This document shows positions 1 to 7,234 of a stretch of 64,000 bases of DNA, piece after piece. Every line of letters begins with the position of its first letter. Position 1 is the first letter of the stretch. Source of the DNA: Fimbriimonadaceae bacterium. GTDB lineage: Bacteria; Armatimonadota; UBA10988. The position numbers and the translations under genes are program-made. Under the pieces are notes generated by a model, which was not told the origin of the DNA, did no database searches, and saw only the letters and a list, made by a program, of their open reading frames with translations. Where the stretch lies: assembly GCA_020850355.1 (NCBI GenBank), contig JADZEX010000067.1:1-64000 (forward strand), given 5' to 3'.

Positions 1-2
1 GC

Positions 3-1166
3 GGCCGGGCAGGGGCTGACGCGAAGCAGGCCGACGAGTTCGCCCGCGGGATGCGGCCGAAGCTGGAAGCGGGCGGCGCCCGGCCGCCGACCACGGCGCT
101 GCTGCTGGCCTGCGAGGTGGGGCAGCGGGCCTACGAGATTCCCGACGAGCAGCACGGCGCGTTCACCTACTACCTGCTGCAGGGCCTGGCCGGCAAGGCC
201 AAGGCGGCCGACGGGGCGGTCACGCTGACCTCGCTGGCGGGCTACCTGCAGACCGAAGTCGTGGCCTGGGCGCAGCGCAACAACCGGCAGCAGACGCCGC
301 GGTTCGACAATCCGGGTTGTGGGGACTTCCCGCTGCTGCGGCCGGTCCGGGTGCAAGAGGTGCCCCTGGCGGCGACGTTGACGGTGACGACGATTCCGGC
401 GGGGGCGACGGTGAGCGTGGATGGGCAGCCGGTCGGCCAGACGCCGTTGACCGTGAAGCTGCCGTTGGCGGGCGGGCAGGCGCGGAAGGCGCGGGTGCAG
501 GTCAGTCTGACAGGCTACCTCGACCGCGCGGCCGACCTGGACCTGGCGCCTGGCGCGGCGGCCAACTGGGCGGCGCTGACGCTGGAGCGCGCGCCAACCA
601 CCGGCGCGGCGCCGCTGCCGGTAGGGACGCTGCCGTACACCGTGCCGGACTACCTGCAGCAGTGGGCGCAGCAACTGCCCACCAACCTGCCGATGCGGAT
701 CCGGGCGAAGGACGGCATGCCCGAAGTGCTGATCCCCGCCGGGAAGTTCTGGATGGGCAGCCCGGCGGGTGAAAAGGACCGCGAAGAGGACGAAGGTCCG
801 GAGAAGGAAGTCACGCTCAGTGCTTACTGGATCGACCAGCACGAGGTGACCAACGAGCAGTTTGCGAAGTTCCTGCAAGACCGCCAGCCGAAGCCGGAGG
901 AGCGGCAGGCCTGGTGCGCACTCGACGGCGAGAACGGTACCGCCTCAGAGTTGGGGTACGCCAGGGGTCAGTACCGCCCCAGAGCGGGCTGCGAGCGGTG
1001 GCCGGTGCGGTTCGTGAGTTGGCACGGGGCGAGCGCCTACGCGGAGTGGGTCGGGCGGCAACTGCCGACGGAGGCGCAGTGGGAGCGGGCGGCCCGGCGG
1101 GCACCGAGACGGTCTACCCGTGGGGGGACACCTGGGACGCCAAGATGGCCAACGGCGACCGGATGA
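3..1166 (+). CDS. Caspase-like / PEGA / FGE-sulfatase protein, 5'-truncated and frameshifted
   Basis: The reading frame is open at the left edge, so the gene starts outside the window. The first 110 or so codons look like the end of a caspase-like (peptidase C14) domain, with the stretch HGAFTYYLLQGLAGKA; the catalytic His and Cys would lie upstream. A PEGA domain follows (TIPAGATVSVDGQPVGQTPL), then the start of a formylglycine-generating-enzyme-type domain (VLIPAGKFWMGSPAGE, HEVTNEQFAKFL, LPTEAQWERAAR). At about position 1099 the FGE domain leaves this frame and continues in another one (next entry). This caspase + PEGA + FGE layout is known in bacterial signalling or surface proteins; the FGE part is usually not a true sulfatase activator. 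The exact function is unknown. Confidence 0.75.
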   Translation, partial: GRAGADAKQADEFARGMRPKLEAGGARPPTTALLLACEVGQRAYEIPDEQHGAFTYYLLQGLAGKAKAADGAVTLTSLAGYLQTEVVAWAQRNNRQQTPRFDNPGCGDFPLLRPVRVQEVPLAATLTVTTIPAGATVSVDGQPVGQTPLTVKLPLAGGQARKARVQVSLTGYLDRAADLDLAPGAAANWAALTLERAPTTGAAPLPVGTLPYTVPDYLQQWAQQLPTNLPMRIRAKDGMPEVLIPAGKFWMGSPAGEKDREEDEGPEKEVTLSAYWIDQHEVTNEQFAKFLQDRQPKPEERQAWCALDGENGTASELGYARGQYRPRAGCERWPVRFVSWHGASAYAEWVGRQLPTEAQWERAARRAPRRSTRGGTPGTPRWPTATG

Positions 1167-1438
1167 AGGCCATCGGCTCTTGCCCGCCGAACGCCTTCGG
1201 ACTGCTGGATGTGATCGGCAGCGTCGAGGAGTGGTGCCGCGATGTCTATGACACCGGCTGGTATGCCAATATGTCGCCCGTCGATCCGTGCAATGTGGCG
1301 AAGGATGGCGCTCGCGTGTGCCGGGGTGGCTCGTGGGACCTCTTTCCATGGAATCTGCGAGTGGCTGACCGCGGCGGGGACGCGCCGGGCGTTCGGGACG
1401 CCTACCTGGGCTTCCGCTGCGCGGCGCCCGCGCTGTAG
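1100..1438 (+). CDS. C-terminal part of the FGE-sulfatase domain in the shifted frame
   Basis: This frame carries the rest of the FGE domain: GTETVYPWGDTWDAKMANGD, then NAFGLLDVIGSVEEWCRD, RGGSWD and LGFRCA, all standard landmarks of the family. The preceding frame reads WERAAR and then turns to nonsense at the G run near 1099-1101. Adding one G there would join the two parts into one continuous domain. So this is a one-base deletion: either a sequencing or assembly error in a G-rich run, or a real inactivating mutation. There is no start codon with a ribosome binding site at this point, so it is not an independent gene. Confidence 0.75.
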   Translation, partial: GTETVYPWGDTWDAKMANGDRMKAIGSCPPNAFGLLDVIGSVEEWCRDVYDTGWYANMSPVDPCNVAKDGARVCRGGSWDLFPWNLRVADRGGDAPGVRDAYLGFRCAAPAL

Positions 1439-1449
1439 GGGCTACTGTG

Positions 1450-2391
1450 ATGCCTCCCAGGTGCCCTTCCGACTCCCCTTCCGACTCCCCCTCGCCGCCA
1501 GCGGAGAGGGGGCTGGGGGGTGAGGTCTCCGGCGCCTGGCCCACCACCCCCGCGGTCTGGTCCGCCCTCAAGCCGCTGGCCCGCGAGCTGCGCCGGGAGC
1601 CGACGCCCGCCGAGGAGACCCTCTGGCAACATCTCCGCAGCCGCCGGCTGGACGGCTTGCGGTTCCGCCGTCAGCATGCCATCGGGCCGTTCATTGTGGA
1701 CTTCTACTGCCACGAGGCGGCCCTGGTGGTGGAGTTGGACGGACCTATCCACGAGTACCAGCAGGCGGCCGACGCCGCGCGGCAGCAGTGGATCGAGGCG
1801 CGGGGGTGGCGGGTGATCCGCTTCACGAACGAGGAGGTGTTGGGGGAGATGGAGCGGGTGTTGGAGCGGATTCGGGGGGTGGCGAGGGGACGGGGAACCT
1901 CACCCCCCAGCCCCCTCTCCGCCGGCGGCGAGGGGGAGTCGGAGGCGGGCGTCAGGCGGCGGAACCTCACCCCCCAGCCCCCTCTCCGCCGGCGGCGAGG
2001 GGGAGTCAGAGGCGGGCGTCAGGCGGCGGAACCTCACCCCCCAGCCCCCTCTCCGCCGTCGGCGAGGGGGAGTCGGAGCCGCGCTGAAGAGGAGGCGGAG
2101 CCTCTGCCGCCCGGCTACGCCACCGCTGGCGTAGCGAGTCGGCCTCCCGTCCGATGCGCGGGCGTTCCGCCGTTACGGCCCCAACTCCAGCAGCCCCACG
2201 TTGTCCATCCGCGCCTCGCCCGTGGCGTCCGCCAGGCGGCAGGTCAGCGTTGCGGTGGTGGCCGTCGCCGGGGCGGTGAACTCCAGGACGACGCGCTCCC
2301 AGACCGTGTTGCCACCGCCCGCCACGAAGGGCTCCAGGCCGGGGACCGCCAGACTCAGCTCGACTTTGTCACCGGCCGCGGCAACGCGTAG
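1450..2391 (+). CDS. DUF559 (Vsr-like endonuclease fold) protein embedded in palindromic repeats
   Basis: Residues of about 30 to 145 form a clear DUF559 domain: REPTPAEETLWQHLRSRRL, then GLRFRRQHAIGPFIVDFYC, VVELDGPIHEY and RGWRVIRFTNEEV. This family shares the restriction-endonuclease-like fold of very-short-patch repair (Vsr) nucleases; its biological role is not established. The first 25 or so residues are encoded by an inverted repeat copy. Everything after about residue 145 is encoded by three tandem repeats and then by antisense sequence of the next gene, which overlaps by about 220 bases. The true C-terminus is therefore doubtful. A GTG codon overlaps just upstream at 1447. Confidence 0.65.
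   Translation: MPPRCPSDSPSDSPSPPAERGLGGEVSGAWPTTPAVWSALKPLARELRREPTPAEETLWQHLRSRRLDGLRFRRQHAIGPFIVDFYCHEAALVVELDGPIHEYQQAADAARQQWIEARGWRVIRFTNEEVLGEMERVLERIRGVARGRGTSPPSPLSAGGEGESEAGVRRRNLTPQPPLRRRRGGVRGGRQAAEPHPPAPSPPSARGSRSRAEEEAEPLPPGYATAGVASRPPVRCAGVPPLRPQLQQPHVVHPRLARGVRQAAGQRCGGGRRRGGELQDDALPDRVATARHEGLQAGDRQTQLDFVTGRGNA
1483..1526 (-). repeat. Inverted copy of the GC-rich palindromic repeat
   Basis: This stretch is close to the reverse complement of the repeat core found at 1894-2076 (the module ACCTCACCCCCCAGCCCCCT on the other strand). It lies inside the first codons of the DUF559 gene, so that gene is bracketed by repeats in opposite orientation. Confidence 0.75.
1894..2085 (+). 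repeat. Three tandem copies of a 67-bp palindromic GC-rich repeat
   Basis: Copies start at 1894, 1961 and 2028, exactly 67 bases apart; the third diverges after about 2076. Each begins with GGAACCTCACCCCCCAGCCC and contains a near-perfect palindrome (CCCCCTCTCC, GCCGGC, GGCGAGGGGG) able to form a stable hairpin. Because 67 is not a multiple of three, the same DNA is read in three different frames within the DUF559 reading frame, giving SPPSPLSAGGEG, LTPQPPLRRRRG and HPPAPSPPSARG in turn. Such translated repeats are common next to DUF559 genes in GC-rich genomes. Confidence 0.85.
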
Positions 2392-4440
2392 CCAGGCGGA
2401 GAGCTGGTAGCGGGTGCCAGGGCGGATGGTCACCGGCTGGCTGAGCGTGGCGTCGCCGCTGAGGCGGGCTTCGAAACGGCTGGTGCCGGTTGGGGCGTCG
2501 GCGTTGCCGGCGACGCGATTGCCCCAGCCGTTGCCGCCGACGACGGTCGGCGTGGTGGTGCCGCTGGCGGTCCAACCCTCCAGCGACCCGAACTCGAAAC
2601 AGCCGTGGCGCAAGTGGCTGAGGTACTGCAGGTCCGGCCGCTCCCAGACTGGCTCGTCGCGCGGTGGCGCGGCGAAGTCGTGGCCGACGGTGGGGAACGG
2701 CTGGCCTGCGTAGAGGATGCCGGGATCGGGTGGGGCGGCCCCGGTCAGACCGCGGACGGGCGTGCCGGTGCCGCGCGCTGGGCTTTCGGCGCGGAGCCGC
2801 AGGTCGAGCTGGTCAGGCGCCTGGGAGCCCGGATCGGCGGCCGCCAGGTTGCCCGCGGCGGTGGCGCTGGGCGGCAGTTTGAGCGGGGCGTTGAAGGCGT
2901 TGTTGAGCCAGCGGCAGCCGAACAGGTCGTTGCGGTGGCTGTGATCGAAGGTCGTGATGGCGTTGCGGCGGAGGTTGGTCTGATAGGCACTGTTGTGGGC
3001 GATCAGGTTGAAGTGGCCGGGATTGTTGATCTGCACCGGCATGTCTGGGATGTTGTAGATCAGGTTGTTGACAATCACCACGTTGTGGCTGCAGTGATCG
3101 AAGTAGATGCCCTCGCCGAGGCCGCCGGCGACGTTGTCATGGACGCGGTTCCAGCGGATTGTGGTGCCGCTGAAGTCGCCGTTGTGGCCGTAGGTGATGC
3201 CCAGATCGTGGGTCAGCCAGCCGGCGTAGGAGAGGTCGTTGTACTGGATCAGGCTCTCTTGCAGGCCGCCCACCGACAGCAGGTCGCGCCCGGAGTGGGC
3301 GACGGTGCAGCGGTGCACCACCTGCCGGCGACCGCTGAGCGCCAGGGTGCCGTTCCACATCCCGAGGTAGTCGCCGTCGTGGATGTGGCAGTTGAGCAGC
3401 TTGTTGTCCTGCCCGGCCAGCCGCACCACGCCGCCCGAGCTGTGGGCGAACTCGCAGTCGCGGGCGACAATGCGCTGCCCGGCCAGCACCACGGCCTGCC
3501 CGGTGAGGTCCTGCTGCCAGCTATGGGCGACCCACTCACCGCGGAGCCCTTCGAGGCGCAGGTCGGCGCTGGCGCCGTTGGTCAGCAGCCCGCCGCCGCG
3601 GAAGTGCATGCCCTGCAGCACCAGGTGGCGGCGGTCGCTGAGGTCGAAGCAGGCGGTGCGGCGCTTGGCCGTGATGGCCAGCGTGTTGGGGTCGGCGCCA
3701 CCCGGCGGCGACAACCAGACCCGTTGCGCCGCACGGTCGAACCACCATTCGCCCGGCGCATCGAGCGCGGCCCGCGTACCGATCAGCACATAGGGGCTGC
3801 CGGCTTTGGCGGTGTACCACTGCTCCTTCCATTTGCTGTCGAAGGTCAGCGTGTGGGTCGCCGGGTCGTAGGCCGTGACTGGGGCCGACCAGCAGATCCA
3901 CTGCGCGCCGCCGGCGCACCAGAGCGTGGCGCCGGTCCAGTCGGCGGCGGCGCCGGGCAGCGCCGGGTCGGTCAAGGTGGTGGCGTTGCCGGCCGTCGCC
4001 TTGGCGCGGGTGGGTTGGAGCAGCGTCCCGGCGTTGTTGGGCCAGCGCGCTTCGAGCAGCGGCTGGTCGCCGGCGAAGAGCTGCGTCCCGGCCCCCAGGT
4101 CCCAGGTCAGCGCCGCGCTCCAGAGACCGGCGGCTTCGCGCTGCCAGGGCCCCAGGGCGTCGGCGGCGTGGACGGTGGGGGCGGCTCCTGGGGCGGCGCG
4201 GAAGGTGATCGGCTGCCCCGCCGCGCCGTCCCGCGGCGGCCGCAGAGTCTCGCGGTAGATGCCGGCCTGGACCGTCACGAGGTCGCCCGGCTGAGCCGCC
4301 GCCGCGGCGCGGGCGAGGGTCCGAAACGGCCGCGCCGCCGAGCCCGGGCCGCCGTCGTCGCCGTTGGGAGCTGCCCAGTACTCGGTCGCCCCGGCGGCGG
4401 CCACCAACAACCCGGCGGCCACTGCTGCGTGCCAGACCAT
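2173..4440 (-). CDS. Secreted right-handed parallel beta-helix protein with C-terminal carbohydrate-binding-like domain
   Basis: The 755-residue product starts with a Sec signal peptide (hydrophobic to about residue 18, ATEYWAAP). Residues 20-70 carry the typical opening of secreted beta-helix proteins: NGDDGGPGSAARPFRTLARA and GDLVTVQAGIYRETL. Repeated short beta-helix turns follow up to about residue 560 (VLAGQRIVARDCEF, NKLLNCHIHDGDY, NNVIY-type turns). The last 150 residues (GCFEFGSLEGWTASG onward) resemble a beta-sandwich of the CBM4/9 type. The pectate-lyase-like fold suggests polysaccharide cleavage or binding at or outside the cell surface; I cannot name a substrate or catalytic residues. 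Its 3' end overlaps the DUF559 reading frame on the other strand. Confidence 0.8.
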   Translation of the reverse strand: MVWHAAVAAGLLVAAAGATEYWAAPNGDDGGPGSAARPFRTLARAAAAAQPGDLVTVQAGIYRETLRPPRDGAAGQPITFRAAPGAAPTVHAADALGPWQREAAGLWSAALTWDLGAGTQLFAGDQPLLEARWPNNAGTLLQPTRAKATAGNATTLTDPALPGAAADWTGATLWCAGGAQWICWSAPVTAYDPATHTLTFDSKWKEQWYTAKAGSPYVLIGTRAALDAPGEWWFDRAAQRVWLSPPGGADPNTLAITAKRRTACFDLSDRRHLVLQGMHFRGGGLLTNGASADLRLEGLRGEWVAHSWQQDLTGQAVVLAGQRIVARDCEFAHSSGGVVRLAGQDNKLLNCHIHDGDYLGMWNGTLALSGRRQVVHRCTVAHSGRDLLSVGGLQESLIQYNDLSYAGWLTHDLGITYGHNGDFSGTTIRWNRVHDNVAGGLGEGIYFDHCSHNVVIVNNLIYNIPDMPVQINNPGHFNLIAHNSAYQTNLRRNAITTFDHSHRNDLFGCRWLNNAFNAPLKLPPSATAAGNLAAADPGSQAPDQLDLRLRAESPARGTGTPVRGLTGAAPPDPGILYAGQPFPTVGHDFAAPPRDEPVWERPDLQYLSHLRHGCFEFGSLEGWTASGTTTPTVVGGNGWGNRVAGNADAPTGTSRFEARLSGDATLSQPVTIRPGTRYQLSAWLRVAAAGDKVELSLAVPGLEPFVAGGGNTVWERVVLEFTAPATATTATLTCRLADATGEARMDNVGLLELGP

Positions 4441-4500
4441 CGCCGTCTCCTGACCCGCCAGTTCGGCCGGCGAAGCCGGCTTCCTGCCGGCCGCGCGGCG

Positions 4501-4528
4501 TTGACAGGCCGGCCGGACATGCTACCGT
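4501..4528 (+). promoter_or_regulatory. Candidate sigma-70 promoter for the AICAR transformylase gene
   Basis: A perfect -35 box TTGACA (4501-4506) is followed after 16 bases by TACCGT (4523-4528). A Shine-Dalgarno-like GGGAGG (4535-4540) lies seven bases before the ATG at 4547. The -10 box is weak, and the predicted start site would leave a very short leader. Confidence 0.4.
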
Positions 4529-4546
4529 TGCGGCGGGAGGCTTGCG

Positions 4547-5713
4547 ATGACCACTCTGCCGCTGCGCTACGGAGTCAACCCGCACCAGGCCCCAGCCGAG
4601 GTGAGCTGCGCCAGCGGCTTGCCCTTCGAGGTGCTGAACGGCTCGCCCGGCTACATCAACCTGCTCGACGCCCTCAACGCCTGGCAACTGGTCGCCGAGC
4701 TGCAGCGCAGTCTGGGCCTGCCGGCGGCTGCCAGCTTCAAGCATGTCTCCCCGGCCGGAGCTGCCGTGGCGGTGCCGCTGACGCCCGAACTGCGGCGCGC
4801 CTACCTGCTCGACGAGGCGCCGCTCTCACCGCTCGCCGAGGCCTACGCCCGAGCCCGCGGGGCCGACGCGATGAGCAGCTTCGGCGACGCGGCCGCAGTC
4901 AGCGGCGTGGTCGATGTGACGCTGGCCGAGCTGCTGAAGCGCGAGGTCTCCGATTTGATCATCGCCCCCGGCTACGAGCCCGCGGCGCTGGAGATTCTGC
5001 GCGCCAAGAAGGGCGGCAAGTACGTCGTGCTGCAGATCGATCCGGGTTTCACCCCACCCGCGGTCGAGACCCGCACGGTGGGTGGGGTGGTCTTCGAGCA
5101 ACCCCGCAACGACAAGCCGTTGGACGCCGCGCTCTGGCGCAATGTCGTCACGGCGCGCCGCGACTTGCCCGAGACTGCCCAACGCGATCTGCTGGTGGCG
5201 ACCATCGCGCTGAAGTACACCCAGTCCAACTCCGTCAGTTACGCCCGCGACGGCCAGGTGATTGGCAACGGCGCCGGGCAACAGTCGCGGGTCCATTGCA
5301 CGCGGCTGGCCGGCGACAAGGCCGACGCCTGGTTCCTACGCCAGCACCCCCGCACGCTCGACCTGCGCTTTCGCGCCGGCATCAGCCGCGCCGAGAAGAA
5401 CAACGCCATCGACCGCTACCTGCTGCCCGAGCTGTCCGATGCCGAGGAGGCCGCCTGGCGCAGCGCCTTCGAAGTGGTTCCGGCCCGCTTCACGCCTGCC
5501 GAGCGCCGCGCCTGGCTGGACCAGCAGAAGGGCGTGGCGCTGAGCAGCGACGCCTTCTTCCCATTCCGCGACAACCTCGACCGTGCCGCCCGCAGCGGGG
5601 TGGAGTACGTCCTCCAACCAGGCGGCAGCCTGCGCGACGACGAAGTGATCGCCGCCGCCGACAGCTACGGCATGGTGATGGCCTTCAGCGGCGTGCGGTT
5701 GTTCCACCACTAG
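4547..5713 (+). CDS. Phosphoribosylaminoimidazolecarboxamide formyltransferase (stand-alone AICAR transformylase)
   Basis: The protein of 388 residues matches the transformylase half of PurH: LRYGVNPHQ at the N-terminus, the catalytic-site segment ASFKHVSPAGAAV, ARGADAMSSFGDAAAVSG, KYTQSNSV and the C-terminal VMAFSGVRLFHH. It would transfer a formyl group from 10-formyl-tetrahydrofolate to AICAR in purine synthesis. The IMP cyclohydrolase domain that normally precedes it in bifunctional PurH (about 510-520 residues) is absent, so IMP ring closure must be encoded elsewhere. Such stand-alone forms of about 390 residues exist in several phyla. The gene stands alone, with its own candidate promoter. 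Confidence 0.9.
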   Translation: MTTLPLRYGVNPHQAPAEVSCASGLPFEVLNGSPGYINLLDALNAWQLVAELQRSLGLPAAASFKHVSPAGAAVAVPLTPELRRAYLLDEAPLSPLAEAYARARGADAMSSFGDAAAVSGVVDVTLAELLKREVSDLIIAPGYEPAALEILRAKKGGKYVVLQIDPGFTPPAVETRTVGGVVFEQPRNDKPLDAALWRNVVTARRDLPETAQRDLLVATIALKYTQSNSVSYARDGQVIGNGAGQQSRVHCTRLAGDKADAWFLRQHPRTLDLRFRAGISRAEKNNAIDRYLLPELSDAEEAAWRSAFEVVPARFTPAERRAWLDQQKGVALSSDAFFPFRDNLDRAARSGVEYVLQPGGSLRDDEVIAAADSYGMVMAFSGVRLFHH

Positions 5714-5750
5714 ACACCCGGCCTACGGCGCCTGGCGCGATGCGCAGCGT

Positions 5751-5775
5751 CAGATTGACCCTTAGGGTCAATCTG
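5751..5775. promoter_or_regulatory. Perfect 11-bp inverted repeat, probable HigA operator
   Basis: CAGATTGACCC and GGGTCAATCTG are exact reverse complements separated by TTA. The left arm contains TTGACC, which could serve as a -35 box for the toxin gene just downstream. A symmetric operator overlapping the promoter fits autorepression by the HTH antitoxin encoded at 6114. No other inverted repeat of this quality occurs between 5713 and 5850. Confidence 0.7.
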
Positions 5776-5782
5776 TGGTAGC

Positions 5783-6100
5783 GTGGTAGTGGCGAAGGGC
5801 CGTTGGACGTCTGTGGACATCGTGATCCGCGACAAGAAGCTCCGCCGGGACTATCAGCGTCCCGATTGGCACCAGCCGGCCGTAGTGCGAGCGTTCGATG
5901 CCCTGCTCAGCGTGCTCGCGGCGGCCGCCACGCACGACGACGTGGTGGCTTTGCAGCAGTTCCGTATCCACGCCCTGGCGGGCGACCGCGCCGGACTGCT
6001 GGCGGCTCACCTGAGCGCCAACCAACGCGCGATCATCGCTCTGCGGAGCGATGCCGGCGGCCCGGATGTTGAGATCATCGAGGTGGTGGACTACCACTGA
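5783..6100 (+). CDS. higB: HigB-type (RelE superfamily) toxin
   Basis: The product shows the HigB/plasmid-killer pattern: IRDKKLRRDY near the start, FDALLSVLAAAATHDDVVAL, RIHALAGDRAGLLAAHLSANQRAIIALR and the closing EIIEVVDYH. HigB toxins are ribosome-dependent mRNA interferases. There is no ATG start. GTG at 5783 gives the longest form, but GTG at 5813 or 5822 would begin at the usual HigB start (MDIVIRDKK or MIRDKK) and would leave room for the promoter/operator upstream. The stop codon is 13 bases before the antitoxin ATG, with toxin first, the order typical of higBA. Confidence 0.8.
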   Translation: MVVAKGRWTSVDIVIRDKKLRRDYQRPDWHQPAVVRAFDALLSVLAAAATHDDVVALQQFRIHALAGDRAGLLAAHLSANQRAIIALRSDAGGPDVEIIEVVDYH

Positions 6101-6113
6101 AGGGAGGCTGGCG

Positions 6114-7226
6114 ATGGCGAACCGAGTGGGCTCCGTGGCTCCCGTCAGGCCGACGCCGCCCGGCGAGTTGCTTCGGGCGGAGCTGGCAGCCCGTGGTTGG
6201 ACGCAGGCCGAGTTGGCCGAGATCATGGGGCGACCGTTGGCCGCACTCAACCAGATCATCGGCGGCAAGAAGCAGGTCACTGCTGAGACCGCTGCGGAGC
6301 TGGGGCGGGCGCTGGGCACGACGGCGGAGTTGTGGCTGCGGCTGGAGGCGGCTTACCGACTCGGCCTGGCCGAAGCGCCGGCTGCCGAGCCGCGGCTGGC
6401 GGCGATCGCAGACCGGCGGGCGATGCGGGAGCGCGTGCCCTGCCTGAAGGAACTGCTCCAGCGGGGCTGGGTCGACCCCGATCCCACCGCCGGCAGCCTG
6501 ACGGACCGGGTCCTGCGGTTCTTTGCGGTGAGCAGCACCGACCAGCTCGAAGCCGCCTTGCAGGCGACGGCTTTCCGCCGGTCCGCTGGCGCGGCCACTC
6601 CCGGCGTGACGCTGGCGGCCTATGTGCGCGGCGTCGAACTGAGTGTCGTCGGCCAGTCCGTCGCGCCCTACTCGCGGCAGCAGCTCGAAACGGGCTTGCC
6701 GCAGTTGCTGGAGCTGTCTCAGACGGCCGAAGCCACGGCGCGGGTGCCGGCGACGTTAGGCGAGTTGGGCGTGCGCTTTGCCGTGGTGCCGACGCTGACG
6801 GGCGCCAAGGTCGACGGTGTGAGCCTGCACCGCGCCGATGGCCCGATCGTCGCCGTCTCGCTGCGGTACGACCGGCTGGACAGCTTCTGGTTCACGCTGC
6901 TGCACGAGTTGGCGCACCTCCTCCTGGGTCACGCCGACGATCAGGTGGACGAGGAGTTGGCGCCCTCGTCGGAGGACCCGCTGGAGCAGGCGGCCAATGA
7001 CCTCGCCTCCGCGTTGTTGCTGCCACCGGAGCGGTTCGAGGCCTTTGCCGTTGGTCTCTCGCGCGGCGCGACTCGTCGCGCCGTGCTCGAGTTCGCCCGC
7101 TCCGTGGGCCGCCACCCGAGTATCGTCGTCGGTCGGCTGCAGTGGTCTGGCGTGTTGCCCTACACCCATCTCAACCAGCTCAAGACCAAGGTGGCGGCCA
7201 CGCTGGCCAGTGCCGCGCCCGGTTAG
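6114..7226 (+). CDS. higA: HigA-family HTH antitoxin fused to an ImmA/IrrE metallopeptidase domain
   Basis: The ATG at 6114 follows a good ribosome binding site (AGGGAGG at 6101). Residues of about 12-75 are an XRE-type helix-turn-helix of the HigA type (PPGELLRAELAARGWTQAEL, GTTAELWLRLEAAYRL). The C-terminal half is an ImmA/IrrE peptidase domain with zinc motif HELAHLLLGH (His264, Glu265, His268). So the 370-residue protein combines DNA binding with a potential self-cleaving or partner-cleaving protease, a layout known in the XRE-COG2856 group. It should repress the operon through the palindrome at 5751 and neutralise HigB. Compared with short HigA antitoxins (about 100 residues) it is much longer. 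Confidence 0.85.
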   Translation: MANRVGSVAPVRPTPPGELLRAELAARGWTQAELAEIMGRPLAALNQIIGGKKQVTAETAAELGRALGTTAELWLRLEAAYRLGLAEAPAAEPRLAAIADRRAMRERVPCLKELLQRGWVDPDPTAGSLTDRVLRFFAVSSTDQLEAALQATAFRRSAGAATPGVTLAAYVRGVELSVVGQSVAPYSRQQLETGLPQLLELSQTAEATARVPATLGELGVRFAVVPTLTGAKVDGVSLHRADGPIVAVSLRYDRLDSFWFTLLHELAHLLLGHADDQVDEELAPSSEDPLEQAANDLASALLLPPERFEAFAVGLSRGATRRAVLEFARSVGRHPSIVVGRLQWSGVLPYTHLNQLKTKVAATLASAAPG

Positions 7227-7234
7227 CCCGGCCC

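Noticed and set aside
1894-2085. Tandem repeats as a CRISPR array
   Set aside because: Copies are contiguous, 67 bases, palindromic, with no unique spacers and no cas genes nearby.
2605-5781. A 1058-codon open frame on the plus strand
   Set aside because: It runs antisense through the beta-helix gene and out of frame through the AICAR transformylase; the composition is Arg/Ala/Gly-rich without domains. It is a GC-rich shadow frame.
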